Shown in pieces: positions 34,174 to 43,673 of a stretch of DNA of 64,000 bases (the first letter of the stretch is position 1; the number at the start of each line of letters is the position of its first letter). The stretch comes from JALONH01 sp046329235 (GTDB taxonomy: Bacteria > Bacteroidota > Bacteroidia > Cytophagales > Cytophagaceae), in the NCBI GenBank assembly GCA_046329235.1, contig JAXLVA010000001.1, positions 992,001-1,056,000 on the forward strand, in the 5' to 3' direction. The notes beneath the pieces are model-generated. The model ran no database searches and had not been told where the DNA came from. It was given only the letters and a program-made list of their open reading frames with translations. Position numbers and translations under genes: made by a program.

Positions 34174-36090
34174 ATGATTAAATTCATTTCAACAGTTATT
34201 ATTTCAATTTGTTCTGTCTTGGCAGGTTTTAGCCAAGTGATTCCGGGGGATTACAACAAAAATTACAAAGCCGGAGATTTTCACATGTTAAGTGAAGAAC
34301 CCAATTTGGCTATACCGTATTTAGTCGAGGCGTATAAAGTAAAACCGAGTCCAATGTTGGCTCAAAAAATCTATCAATGTTATATCGATATAGATGATGA
34401 AGATCGTATTCTACCTTATTTGAAAGCGGCTAAAGAGGGTGGTATAAAAGAGAAGAAGATGGACTTCTACTTTGGTAGAGCTTACCATAGACTTCATAAG
34501 TTTCCGGAAGCAATAGAGTCTTATAATGCCTATATGCTTACCTTAAAAAGCAATGAACACCATGAATTGCAATTAACTCAAAAGTATATACAGCAATGTA
34601 GATATGGGATGGAGTTAATGAAAAATCCACAAAAGGTAATCATTAAAAACTTAGGGCCTAATGTGAATACTCCCTATCCGGATTATGTACCGGTAGTATC
34701 TGCTGATGAGACCGTTTTAATTTTTACTTCCAGAAGAGACAATACAACCGGGGGCAAGAGAGATACAGATGGTGAGTTTATGGAAGATATATACCAATCA
34801 CATAAAATCAACGATAGTACCTGGTCTAAACCAATAGATATTGGGAATGGGATTAATACCGATTCCCATGATGCTTGCGTGGCACTTTCACCGGATGGTA
34901 TGGAGTTGATTCTATATCGTGTAACCGGTAGTGATGGGGGAGATTTATATGTAAGTAATCTAAAAGGAGATTTATGGTCTAAGCCGGTAAAGTTTGGTAA
35001 TACCATCAATACTAAGTTTTGGGAACCAAGTGCTACTATCACCGCAGATGAGAAAGTAATCTTTTTTACCAGTAATCGAGATGGTGGTTATGGTGGAAGA
35101 GATATTTACATGACTAAACTACAAGAGAACGGACAGTTTGGACCTGCCATCTTGTTAGGGCCTAAAATCAATACTCCTGAAGACGAAGATTCACCCTTTA
35201 TTCATGCGGATGGTAAAACTCTATACTTCAGCTCCAAAGGTCATAAAACGATGGGTGGATTTGATATATTCTCTTGTACCATCAATACCGAAACTGGAGA
35301 AATTTTAACTGAACCTGTAAATATTGGTTATCCGATTAACACAGCGGGTGATGATGTATTCTTTGTATGGTCAGCTGATAATAAACGCGCTTACTTTTCA
35401 TCCGAAAGAGATGGAGGATACGGTGAGAAGGATTTATACATGTTAATTCGTGAAGAAGCTAAAGCCGCTTTAGTAATGGTGAAAGGTCAAATCATTCATT
35501 GTGATGGTAAAAAACCGGTAGCTGCAACTATCAAAGTAACAGACTTAGCCACTCAAAAGCTAGTAGGGGTTTATAACTCCAATGCTTCTACAGGGAAGTA
35601 CACCGTAGTGTTACCTGCAGGTAAAAATTACGCGATAGCAGTAGAGGCTCCGGGTTATTTATTCCATTCAAGTAACATCAATATTCCTTTATTGGAAAAG
35701 TATGTTGAAATCGTAGATACCGTTTGTATGAATAAGATTCAGGTGGGTAAAGCCATCGTTTTACGTAACGTGTTTTTTGATGTCAATAAATCTACTTTAC
35801 GTCCAGAATCAGTTCAGGAATTAGATCGATTAGTAACTATTTTGAAAGAGAATCCGACAATTAAAATTCAGATCTCAGGTCATACCGATAGTGATGGTAA
35901 TGATGATGCAAATATGAAACTTTCGGATGATAGAGCAGGAGCTGTAGTGCAATATCTGATTTCAAAAGGAATTGATGCTAAGCGTTTAACTTTCAAAGGA
36001 TATGGAGAAACGAAGCCTATGGCACCGAACGATATTCCTGAAAATAAACAACTAAACCGAAGAACGGAGTTTGAGATTATTAGCCAGTAG
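34174..36090 (+). CDS. OmpA-family protein with TPR and PD40 propeller
   Basis: 638 residues from ATG at 34174 (MIKFISTVIISICSVLAGFSQ, signal peptide); a longer in-frame start at 34120 lies inside a terminator and is rejected. Order: TPR-like helices (~25-145), PD40 propeller blades (VSADETVLIFTSRRDNTTGG, SPDGMELILYRV, FTSNRDGGYGGRDIYM, ADGKTLYFSSKGHKTMGG), CarboxypepD_reg-like domain (~440-520), OmpA C-terminus (NVFFDVNKSTLRPES, QISGHTDSDGNDDANMKLS, R in DDRAGAVVQYL). It is a paralogue of the genes at 28630 and 44781. It stands alone between terminators. Confidence 0.92.
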   Translation: MIKFISTVIISICSVLAGFSQVIPGDYNKNYKAGDFHMLSEEPNLAIPYLVEAYKVKPSPMLAQKIYQCYIDIDDEDRILPYLKAAKEGGIKEKKMDFYFGRAYHRLHKFPEAIESYNAYMLTLKSNEHHELQLTQKYIQQCRYGMELMKNPQKVIIKNLGPNVNTPYPDYVPVVSADETVLIFTSRRDNTTGGKRDTDGEFMEDIYQSHKINDSTWSKPIDIGNGINTDSHDACVALSPDGMELILYRVTGSDGGDLYVSNLKGDLWSKPVKFGNTINTKFWEPSATITADEKVIFFTSNRDGGYGGRDIYMTKLQENGQFGPAILLGPKINTPEDEDSPFIHADGKTLYFSSKGHKTMGGFDIFSCTINTETGEILTEPVNIGYPINTAGDDVFFVWSADNKRAYFSSERDGGYGEKDLYMLIREEAKAALVMVKGQIIHCDGKKPVAATIKVTDLATQKLVGVYNSNASTGKYTVVLPAGKNYAIAVEAPGYLFHSSNINIPLLEKYVEIVDTVCMNKIQVGKAIVLRNVFFDVNKSTLRPESVQELDRLVTILKENPTIKIQISGHTDSDGNDDANMKLSDDRAGAVVQYLISKGIDAKRLTFKGYGETKPMAPNDIPENKQLNRRTEFEIISQ

Positions 36091-36125
36091 GCTAAAAGCT
36101 AGTCAGAGTTAAAGGTATTTAAGAA
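36091..36125. repeat. Degenerate CTAG-rich interspersed tag
   Basis: GCTAAAAGCTAGTCAGAG ... AACTAGTCG, of the same general tag family as 14698, 31515 and 47487. Confidence 0.4.
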
Positions 36126-36141
36126 CTAGTCGAAATAAAAG

Positions 36142-36176
36142 AAAAAGCCACCTAACAGAGGTGGCTTTTTCTTTTT
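36142..36176 (+). terminator. Intrinsic terminator after OmpA/PD40 gene
   Basis: 12-bp perfect stem AAAAAGCCACCT / AGGTGGCTTTTT with 5-nt loop; a T-rich tail follows. The stem also has A-runs, so it may act on both strands. Confidence 0.9.
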
Positions 36177-36181
36177 ATATA

Positions 36182-36240
36182 GGTTTAAGTTAAATCTGGG
36201 TATCCTAAATAATCATCTTGCTTCACCCAGCTTTTAAACC
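36182..36240. other. Nested inverted repeat at the 3' end of the lipoprotein gene
   Basis: Outer arms GGTTTAA / TTAAACC and inner arms CTGGGT / ACCCAG lie just beyond the stop of the minus-strand lipoprotein. It could be a 3' hairpin for that gene; the loop is long and there is no clean T run. Confidence 0.35.
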
Positions 36241-36246
36241 CTCAGC

Positions 36247-36543
36247 TTAATAATATGTTTGTGGGGTAGGCGGCCCTTTACGCTTAGCCTTATTAACATC
36301 GTAATCCTGATTGAGCTCTCTAGGATGGATTTTTTCTAGCTCTTTTCTTTTTTGTTTTGATTTATCTTGTTGCTCTTGCAATGCAGCATCGTCTTCATGA
36401 TTGTAGAACTGACGATCATCATTGATGGTAGCATTACCTAATTTTTTAGACTTAGGTACTTTTTGCTTTCCTGTTTTGCAGGAAATAATGAACACTGAAA
36501 GTATTCCAACGAGAAAAATAGAATATGTGAACTTTAGGCGCAT
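36247..36543 (-). CDS. Small basic lipoprotein
   Basis: 98 residues. N-terminal signal with lipobox-like FIISCKT (Cys near 22), so probably membrane-anchored. The mature part is highly charged (KQKVPKSKKLG, KSKQKRKELEKIHPREL) and appears disordered. No known family. It lies 36 nt after the XRE regulator on the same strand and could share its transcript. Confidence 0.7.
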   Translation of the reverse strand: MRLKFTYSIFLVGILSVFIISCKTGKQKVPKSKKLGNATINDDRQFYNHEDDAALQEQQDKSKQKRKELEKIHPRELNQDYDVNKAKRKGPPTPQTYY

Positions 36544-36579
36544 ATAAACATTACAACCCTAAGTTATAAAAAAAGTTCA

Positions 36580-37206
36580 TTAATTACCTGGGTAGAAGGT
36601 CTCAAATGTATTATCGTCATAAAAAAAGACAATTTTTACCGCTTTTCTAGTAGCTGTACTTGGGTTTGGTTTACTTGTAGTGGCAATTGGCTCAAATATA
36701 GGGGCACCTGCTAACGAGGTTGGATTGGGTTCTGTATTGGTCGGGGTTGTTGTTGCTAAAGGAGCAGGCTCAGGCTTTACTACAGCTACAGGAGTCTGTT
36801 CTATTGTTTCGATAGGAGTATCAACAGGACTAGATGGTTCACTTGCCTGGCTAGTCTCTTTCTTCTCTTTAGTATTGATGGCCGTGTTCGCTTCTGTAGG
36901 TTCAGGTGTGCTCTCAAATTTATTAGCTACAGCAGGAGGTAAGGGAGCCGGTTCTGCTACTTTACCAACTTCATCAAATAAGTTCAGTTGTTTCATTGGT
37001 CCTTTGCCCATAATAAGCCAAGAGGGGTTAATGTCCGGAAATTGAAGTAATACTTTTTGAATAAAATCTAAGCTGGGCTTATTCCTGCCCGACATTAAAT
37101 GCGAAATACTCGACCGCTGTACTTCAATCTTATCAGCAAAAGCACCTGCTGAGAAGCCGTAAGCCTCCATGAGTAATAACAACCTATTTACAATTGTTTC
37201 ATCCAT
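36580..37206 (-). CDS. XRE-family transcriptional regulator with long low-complexity linker
   Basis: 208 residues. Residues ~1-65 are a Cro/CI-type helix-turn-helix (FSAGAFADKIEVQRSSISHLMSGRNKPSLDFIQKVL, spanning ~18-53). A Pro/Thr/Ala/Glu-rich linker (~75-185) follows, then a short hydrophobic end (KAVKIVFFYDDNTFETFYPG). The layout is common in Bacteroidota, with unknown targets. The gene's own upstream region carries five TTACAnnTGTAA boxes, one at the gene boundary, so autoregulation is likely. No toxin or phage gene is adjacent. Confidence 0.88.
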   Translation of the reverse strand: MDETIVNRLLLLMEAYGFSAGAFADKIEVQRSSISHLMSGRNKPSLDFIQKVLLQFPDINPSWLIMGKGPMKQLNLFDEVGKVAEPAPLPPAVANKFESTPEPTEANTAINTKEKKETSQASEPSSPVDTPIETIEQTPVAVVKPEPAPLATTTPTNTEPNPTSLAGAPIFEPIATTSKPNPSTATRKAVKIVFFYDDNTFETFYPGN

Positions 37207-37208
37207 AG

Positions 37209-37343
37209 TTACAAATGTAATAAACTTAGAAATAACATCTGTAACTTTATTTAAATATATTTAAACAATTGAATAATAAATAGTTAATCATATAGTTTAC
37301 ATTTGTAATTACAAATGTAAACTATATGATGTTACAAATGTAT
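37209..37343. promoter_or_regulatory. Operator region: five TTACAnnTGTAA boxes and a 44-bp perfect palindrome
   Basis: Boxes at 37209-37220 and 37309-37320 (both with AA centre), 37297-37308 (TT centre), 37233-37244 (one mismatch) and 37332-37343 (one mismatch). The two central boxes abut exactly and lie in a perfect palindrome at 37287-37330 with 22-bp arms. Located between the XRE gene and the divergent gene at 37477. Binding by the XRE protein is inferred from position. Confidence 0.8.
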
Positions 37344-37476
37344 ATTGTTTATAACTGGAATTTAAAGTGGAAAGGTATGTTGGTAAGTGAAATATTAGAA
37401 AACATTATGGTGGATATATTAAAAATGTAAATCGAAAATGTTTTAGATTTACTTAAATAAGAGCCCTTTTTGGTTT

Positions 37477-37992
37477 ATGAATATTAGATTACAACTGTTA
37501 CTATGGTGTATACTCACTTGTTCACAAGTTTATGCACAAGATAGTCTAGTGAAAGTTCAGTCAGCCCGATTTTGGGAAGCCTTTTTGAAAGATGATTCTT
37601 TGGAAATCAGTGATTTATATGCTACAAGAGAAGAGTTTTGGTTATATGCCAAGGAATCCTATGTTTTAGGAGAGGTTCAGGATACATTAAAAAGAAGATT
37701 TTACAATATTAGAACCTATCATTATGTTCAGTTTTATGGTGATATAGCTTTAGTTAAGGCAAAAGCTGCGAAGGTTTACAAGATAAAATGGAACAAAGTG
37801 GAGTTAAAAACCGTGCAGGTGCATTACAGGGAAAGGAATGTTTCCGGTTTTTTATATAAAAGCTATGACACTTCCATTGAATTTATTTACAAAAAAGCCA
37901 CCTATTCAATTCAAATAGATGGCTTTATTCCTGTTCAAAAAGGTATAGAAATGAAGATCTATGCCAATATGTTGACCTTGGTTAAACGGTAA
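37477..37992 (+). CDS. Exported hypothetical protein
   Basis: 171 residues with signal peptide (LQLLLWCILTCSQVYAQ). The rest alternates short helices and strands (FWEAFLKDDSLEISDLYATREEFW, YHYVQFYGDIALVKAKAAKVY, YATYSIQIDGFIPVQ-like end), a pattern recalling the small SnoaL/NTF2-like or DUF-type exported folds, but no motif is decisive. It is divergent from the XRE gene, sharing the operator-rich 270-nt gap, so it may be controlled by that regulator. It ends 2 nt from the stop of the convergent channel gene. Confidence 0.72.
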   Translation: MNIRLQLLLWCILTCSQVYAQDSLVKVQSARFWEAFLKDDSLEISDLYATREEFWLYAKESYVLGEVQDTLKRRFYNIRTYHYVQFYGDIALVKAKAAKVYKIKWNKVELKTVQVHYRERNVSGFLYKSYDTSIEFIYKKATYSIQIDGFIPVQKGIEMKIYANMLTLVKR

Positions 37993-37994
37993 TG

Positions 37995-38969
37995 TTATAG
38001 AAATACTGCAATACCTACAAAGAATGTATTAAGTACTATGTAGCTGATTAATACAATTCTAGATCCTATTTTATTAATTCTTTTTGCTTTGGCATGGTTT
38101 CCTTTTCGATCAATCATTACTAATGATAAAGCATTGAAAAATATAGTAAGGAAAATAAATAGGAACGTGATGGTGTGTAGAGTGTCTACTAATGTAAAAT
38201 CGGATGTTTCTGGTAGTAATGAGTCTATGATATATTTATTACCGACTGCCGCAAAAAGACCACCTACTGGTAATCCAAATCTTGGTTCAACTTCCTCTAC
38301 ATCAATCAAAAAGCTAAGTGTTCCAATAAAGAATGCAATATACATACCCAAGAATATTTTCATGAATAGACCTAAGGCATCTCTTGTTAAGGTAAGTTCT
38401 ATATTAAAGCAGTCGTATTCAGTTCTTTGTTCGGTAAGCCTAGGATCGCCAAACTTGGTATCGTAGATGTTGGTATCTCTAAAAACTTTAAATTCTTTTA
38501 TTTTCCATCCATCTACGTTCATCGTGGGGGCATAAGTACTTCCTTGCGTGTCAGGATTGTATACCAGGTATCGTTTGTCGTACATGGTATTTTCAATGCT
38601 CAGATTCAATTTTTGCTCATCAAAAGGGTAGTCTTGAACGTTCCATGATTGCTTCATTACAGCAATCAATTTCATTAATACCCATGTTTTGCCCTGGATT
38701 GTATCTACAATCACATCAGGTTTTTCGAATGATTTAGCATTGGGAATCTCCACCTGTGTAGTGAAATCGAAGTCCGGATTGGAGTATAAAAACCATAGCC
38801 AAAAACGCATGGTATACTCTTTATCATGGAAATTGATGTCATGCAACGACATTAAATAACTCCCCACTTTAACGGTATCAGGCTTGTTTTTTGCTGAATA
38901 GCCACTTAAGCTAACTAGTATTAATGTGATACTAACCAGTATTTTATAAACTTTATTAAGGTGTAACAT
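37995..38969 (-). CDS. Pentameric ligand-gated ion channel (Cys-loop-like) homologue
   Basis: 324 residues. Signal peptide (ILVSITLILVSLSGYSA); an extracellular ligand-binding-type beta domain (~30-205) with the family mark WNVQDYPFDEQKLNLSIEN, where the loop Pro and Asp are conserved as in prokaryotic members lacking the disulphide; and four membrane helices near 208-230, 236-257, 268-290 and 302-324. The second helix region reads FGLPVGGLFAAVGNKYIID, not a classical pore sequence, so conduction is uncertain. The start overlaps the end of the upstream adhesin gene by 14 nt, implying translational coupling. Family is likely; ligand and ion are unknown. Confidence 0.78.
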   Translation of the reverse strand: MLHLNKVYKILVSITLILVSLSGYSAKNKPDTVKVGSYLMSLHDINFHDKEYTMRFWLWFLYSNPDFDFTTQVEIPNAKSFEKPDVIVDTIQGKTWVLMKLIAVMKQSWNVQDYPFDEQKLNLSIENTMYDKRYLVYNPDTQGSTYAPTMNVDGWKIKEFKVFRDTNIYDTKFGDPRLTEQRTEYDCFNIELTLTRDALGLFMKIFLGMYIAFFIGTLSFLIDVEEVEPRFGLPVGGLFAAVGNKYIIDSLLPETSDFTLVDTLHTITFLFIFLTIFFNALSLVMIDRKGNHAKAKRINKIGSRIVLISYIVLNTFFVGIAVFL

Positions 38970-41211
38970 GTAGCCAGCCTTTATAAGTGTAATGTGTGTA
39001 TTTTTGAGTTAAGATGACATAGTATACTCCGGAAGGAAGTTTGCCGGATGTCTCCCAGTCATTGTTGAAAACAGATTGGTAATGAATTCTGGATCCCCAA
39101 CTGTTGTATACTTCAAGTTCAAAAATATCCAACGGAAGGTATTTCACTTCAAAGATATCATTTTTCCCATCATTATTTGGCGTAATAAGGTTAGGAACTT
39201 CAATAAATACACTACAATCGGGTTGATAGTTGATGCGGTTAGTACAACCGGTAACACTATTTTTTAATTGTACAAAATAAAGGTCTTTGGCATTTCTATT
39301 CACCTGAATAGTACTTGTAGTTTCTCCGGTATACCATTGCCAAGTATCGGCAGTGGTTTGTAATTCGAGGGCTACTTGAATAGTGGTGCAAAAATCTTTA
39401 AGTTCCTGAGGGATTGTTGATATGATACCTTCAGGTAAAGATATACTTTTTATAGTAATGGTGTCGTAATACGAGCAATTAAAGCTATCCTTTGCAATAA
39501 TACTCCATTTTGTTAAAGGAGTATTGGAGCCTATTAGCAATAAGGAGTCTTGTGTTTTTCCATTATTCCACAAATAGGAGCTGAAGGGTTGTAGCGTATG
39601 AATAATCAAGGTATCATTCATACAAACAGAATCTAGGTCGGCGCTTATGATATCGTTGGTAAAGCTTGGCCAGCCAATCTTTACACTATCGGTAAACACG
39701 CAAACATCTTTTTGGATGGTCACTTTATAGGTTCCAGTATCTGAAACTACGATTTGAGGTCCGGTCTCCATGTTTGGTTCCCAGAGGTAGCTATCTTTAT
39801 CAATTCCTCCATCCAAAGTGATACTACTACCTTTACATATAACACTATCTCTTCCTAAGTCTACAAAGCCAAAATCGGAAAAATAGCCAAATCGAAATCC
39901 GGTATTGGTATACCCGTTATAGGTGGCTAAGTGGAAATATCCATTAGGGTTAGAAACGATATAGGGGGTATTTACTTGAATTTCAGATGTAGTAAATGTT
40001 TTGATGGCAAAAACCCAATCAATATTTCCCTCCACTTCTGAAAATGAACTCATTTGCGTAAATGGCTGACCATTAATCAAAAAGCTATTTTCATTACCTT
40101 TTTTAGTTAGGAGAGCGAGCTGAAAGGGTTCTTCGTTCGATCTGAAAAATCCAATCCTTTTGGAGCCAGTACATTGGATCGTAGGTAGAATACATTGCCC
40201 AAGTTCATTTCCGTAAGAAGCTGTTTGCAATACTGCAATGGGATGGTCGGCTTTAATATAAGCTGTTTGTTGAATATCCAAGGTCACGCTCTGCATGGAG
40301 TGTAAAAGATAAGTATTGGAAATCGTCCCCTGAATAACGTCTATATAGGTGTTGTTTTCAGTGCCAGCAATAGTGACCATGTTAGTAGAATCACCTACGA
40401 TAGGGTTATATGGTTGAATCACAATATATTCAAGTCCCAGCTTAGAAACAGGAATTAATTGATCGCCACCAAGGTCATAATTGACATCCCTTACCATTGA
40501 ATCGTCAAACAAGGTAACAGCGATAGGTTTATTGGAAGTAATTTTGCTACCGGAAGGGTGTCCAAAGGCTAACGCACTAATGCTTCTTCCACTCCAAGTC
40601 TGCCCTTTGTTTAGGGTAATGGTAAAGGGTGTAAATCCACTATGTCCAACAATGGATCTGGTGGGGGTGATTTCAATTATTGTTTGGTTTTCTGAAGCTA
40701 CAATATCAAAACCTGACGTAGCATTTACAGTTATTTGATTATCCCAAACAGTTTGAAATGGTAATATAAAATTGGTTCCTAAAGCATTTCGCCCTTTCAA
40801 AGTGAATATATCAGAGTTGGTACCTGGAGCAAATGAATTTGTTCCGTAAACCTCGTAATATACTGAAATATAATCTGTTGATTCTATATAAATGCCTTTG
40901 CTTAATACTGTATTGGCGGGTTTATTTTCTATTGCATCTATCCAATCGGTCATATTAACAGAAACGATAGAGTTCGCTTGAAGTGAAACCGTTTTTGGAG
41001 CCAATGAATTATTAGCCGGTTGTTTGATAGTGACATTGACAGGTTGGTCGTAGGATTGGATTTTGAAAAATATGGGACGATCTGCGTGGGTTGAACTTAC
41101 TTCCGGGGCCACAAACCAAAATTGTTTATCTATCTGAGCGGAAGAGATAAAGACAAAAGCTAACACAATCAAAGTGCTTAGTGTGCATTTAACAAGGATG
41201 GGTTTAAACAT
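38956..41211 (-). CDS. Secreted protein with IgGFc-binding-like domain and type B T9SS sorting domain
   Basis: 751 residues. Signal peptide (LSTLIVLAFVFISSAQ); an N-terminal ~420-residue region like the IgGFc-binding N-terminal domain (QFWFVAPEVSSTHADRPIFF, TDYISVYYEVYG, SNKPIAVTLFDDS); Ig-like segments with Cys pairs (SVICKGSSITLDGG, TYKVTIQKDVC); and a C-terminal gliding-motility-associated domain (VPNLITPNNDGKNDIFEV ... LEVYNSWGSRI ... YKGWLHV). It is a probable cell-surface protein exported through T9SS. It overlaps the channel homologue downstream and lies 52 nt after the adhesin at 41264, so the three may be one transcript. Confidence 0.88.
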   Translation of the reverse strand: MFKPILVKCTLSTLIVLAFVFISSAQIDKQFWFVAPEVSSTHADRPIFFKIQSYDQPVNVTIKQPANNSLAPKTVSLQANSIVSVNMTDWIDAIENKPANTVLSKGIYIESTDYISVYYEVYGTNSFAPGTNSDIFTLKGRNALGTNFILPFQTVWDNQITVNATSGFDIVASENQTIIEITPTRSIVGHSGFTPFTITLNKGQTWSGRSISALAFGHPSGSKITSNKPIAVTLFDDSMVRDVNYDLGGDQLIPVSKLGLEYIVIQPYNPIVGDSTNMVTIAGTENNTYIDVIQGTISNTYLLHSMQSVTLDIQQTAYIKADHPIAVLQTASYGNELGQCILPTIQCTGSKRIGFFRSNEEPFQLALLTKKGNENSFLINGQPFTQMSSFSEVEGNIDWVFAIKTFTTSEIQVNTPYIVSNPNGYFHLATYNGYTNTGFRFGYFSDFGFVDLGRDSVICKGSSITLDGGIDKDSYLWEPNMETGPQIVVSDTGTYKVTIQKDVCVFTDSVKIGWPSFTNDIISADLDSVCMNDTLIIHTLQPFSSYLWNNGKTQDSLLLIGSNTPLTKWSIIAKDSFNCSYYDTITIKSISLPEGIISTIPQELKDFCTTIQVALELQTTADTWQWYTGETTSTIQVNRNAKDLYFVQLKNSVTGCTNRINYQPDCSVFIEVPNLITPNNDGKNDIFEVKYLPLDIFELEVYNSWGSRIHYQSVFNNDWETSGKLPSGVYYVILTQKYTHYTYKGWLHVTP

Positions 41212-41263
41212 AGTGAGTTAGCAATCGAACTCACAAATTAAAAAAATACCGCTGAATTTAAAA

Positions 41264-43465
41264 TTAATGCAGCATAGTAGAGGTACCCTTTAAATCGAAT
41301 TCGGTCCCATCATAATATTTACCTTTTACTACATAAGTATAAACAGCAATCGACTGATCATAAGAGTTACTGTTAATCTCACCACTCCATCCTTTATTAG
41401 CTTCTGTAAAAGAGGATGTTTGATATACAATTTGTCCCCATTGGTTGTACACTATGAACTTAAAGCCATCATCTTGAATCATAAATCCAAATACTTTTAG
41501 AACTCTGTTTTCCTCCTGACTGGCCTGAGGTGAAAATACATTAGGAACAAAAACTAAAAATGGATTAGCCGTAAAGAATGTTACTTGAACAGTGTCTGAG
41601 TTATAGCAGTCTTTAATAGGGTCATATACTTTTGCATATATTTTCCCATCTGCAACAAGGGTATGGTTGATACCTGTACCTAATAATGATCCGCCAAAAG
41701 TATCAAACCATTCAACGGTAAAGCTAGGATCGGTATAGGCTGTTAATACCATAGGGTTGTTATTGAAGCCAATGGTATCGGGAGAGCCGGACACTTTTAA
41801 TGCCGGGCCATATCCTTGAGTACGTATGGTTGTATCACCCATACACCCTATGGAATCTTTTGCTATAACAGTATAAATAGTTTCATCAATTCCTACCGGA
41901 ACTATGTAGGAGTTGTTGTTGGGAGTGGTTGTGCCTAAAGGTGCCCAAGTATATTCATAGCCTACACCGCCGGTAAGTCCACCATTAGCAAAAACGATCA
42001 TCTGAACATTTAAGGAGGCACAAGCAATTGTATCAATAAAATTAGGGGTAACCGTGATTCTACTTAGTTGATTAACATCTACTGTCGTTGAATTGACACA
42101 TCCTCTATTATCCGTAGCTGTTAATGTGATAGTATTTACACCTGTACTAGTAGGAGTGTAATTAGTACTACTACCAGTGGTTGTACTCAATCCCGGTGCG
42201 CCGGACCATACATAGGTATAGCTTGCTAAATAGGTATCTACTATTAATGCTTCTAGATGTACGGTTGCACCATGACAAATACTAGTGTCCTTGCCAGCTG
42301 ATAATGTGAAGTAAGGAGATGTTCCCGGTGGATGCTGATAAATGTTGATGGACTTATTAACGGTACATTGAATACCATCCTTAATAGTTACCGTGTAGGT
42401 GTTGGTTCCAACAGTAGAAGGAGTAATTACCGGGTTACTGATATTGACATTGCTAACTCCGGTTGAAGGAGACCATGAGTAGGTAAATGGTCCATTACCC
42501 ACAGCACTAGAAGTTACTTGTAAGTTGGTTCCAAAGCAAATAGCCGTATCAGGAGTTATATTAATGGCAGGTGCAGGGCTAAATAGAATAGCTTTATCAT
42601 CTCTAAACGCACATCCGGTACCTAAATTTTGAATTATTAATCTGTAGGTTCCAGCGGTACTAACAGTTATAGCGTCTACATTAGTGGCACCTGTACTCCA
42701 GCTATATTTAAATAAAGGCGATGAACCCGCAGGGGGTAAGGCGTTACCGGTGGTGGTAGTGGGTTTAATTTGAACTGAATTACCACTACATATAGTAGTA
42801 TCATTTCCTAAAGTAAAACCAACAGATACATCTCGTCGGAATGATTTCTGAGCAGAAACATTACAACCGTTAACATCTTTTGCTGTTACGATAAATGTTA
42901 CAACGCCTTCTGTGGAGGATAATACCGTAGTGTTAACAGTTAAATTTTGAGTAGAAGCAATGAGGTTAGATAAGTTTGCCTTATACCATTTGTAATCGGT
43001 AAACCCATTGGTAGCGCTAACGGTTGTATCTCGACTACTACATGCATAAAAGTTCGTTGCTGTGATAGGGTTGCCACTACCATTCAACATGTTAAACGTA
43101 GCAGGGGTGTGTAAGGTAATAGTGATAGTGTCTTCAGCGGAATTCCAAGTACCTGTTCCGGAATTGAAATAGGATATTTTTGCCACCCAACGTCCTATGA
43201 TAGTTGTGTTAATACTTTGAGCATTTTGTGTCGTAGCATTGTCCAAATTTCGCCATTCATAAATGGGGACACCGGAAGGCGGCGCTAGAGATATGTTATT
43301 TGCTTGTAAGTTAAAGGTCGAACTAGGGCAGACTTTGGCTGTTTTGGCACCTCCAGGTACTACAGTGGTTCCGTTTAACTTGATTCCTATGGTTATAGAC
43401 TGTCCGTTTACATCGATAAACGATGTAAGTAATATTAAGCAATACGTAAGTAGAATCCGAACCAT
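41264..43465 (-). CDS. PKD/Ig-like secreted adhesin with type B T9SS sorting domain
   Basis: 733 residues. Signal peptide (LLTYCLILLTSFIDVNGQ), about six to seven PKD/Ig-like domains with recurring FxxGxDTxICxGxxV starts (LGNDTTICSGNSVQI, PDTAICFGTNLQV, AGKDTSICHGATVHL) and Cys-x-V ends, then a C-terminal gliding-motility-associated domain (VPNVFSPQASQEENRVLKV, FIVYNQWGQIVYQT, GTSTMLH end). Divergent from a SprF-like gene with 208 nt between starts, which fits the idea that type B cargo is paired with SprF-like partners. Confidence 0.9.
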   Translation of the reverse strand: MVRILLTYCLILLTSFIDVNGQSITIGIKLNGTTVVPGGAKTAKVCPSSTFNLQANNISLAPPSGVPIYEWRNLDNATTQNAQSINTTIIGRWVAKISYFNSGTGTWNSAEDTITITLHTPATFNMLNGSGNPITATNFYACSSRDTTVSATNGFTDYKWYKANLSNLIASTQNLTVNTTVLSSTEGVVTFIVTAKDVNGCNVSAQKSFRRDVSVGFTLGNDTTICSGNSVQIKPTTTTGNALPPAGSSPLFKYSWSTGATNVDAITVSTAGTYRLIIQNLGTGCAFRDDKAILFSPAPAINITPDTAICFGTNLQVTSSAVGNGPFTYSWSPSTGVSNVNISNPVITPSTVGTNTYTVTIKDGIQCTVNKSINIYQHPPGTSPYFTLSAGKDTSICHGATVHLEALIVDTYLASYTYVWSGAPGLSTTTGSSTNYTPTSTGVNTITLTATDNRGCVNSTTVDVNQLSRITVTPNFIDTIACASLNVQMIVFANGGLTGGVGYEYTWAPLGTTTPNNNSYIVPVGIDETIYTVIAKDSIGCMGDTTIRTQGYGPALKVSGSPDTIGFNNNPMVLTAYTDPSFTVEWFDTFGGSLLGTGINHTLVADGKIYAKVYDPIKDCYNSDTVQVTFFTANPFLVFVPNVFSPQASQEENRVLKVFGFMIQDDGFKFIVYNQWGQIVYQTSSFTEANKGWSGEINSNSYDQSIAVYTYVVKGKYYDGTEFDLKGTSTMLH

Positions 43466-43673
43466 CCTATCTATTATACGTTTATTTCATAAAATATATC
43501 CAACTTTTTATGAAAAAGTAAATGAAAAACTAAAGATAGCAAAACTTTTTCATATGATAAAAAAGTGGATTTGTCTAAAAAAAATGCTATTTATGTATTT
43601 AAATAACGATATCATCCTTAAAAAGTATAATTACAAAAGGGTTGGTGCGTTGTATAGATTATTATTTTTATAC

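Noticed and set aside
36580..37476. Toxin-antitoxin or prophage control region
   Set aside because: Although the XRE gene and palindromes suggest it, no toxin, integrase or phage gene is next to them.
43263..43673. Longer N-terminus for the SprF-like protein
   Set aside because: The extra ~137 residues overlap the divergent adhesin start and lack protein-like composition; the signal peptide begins at 43674.
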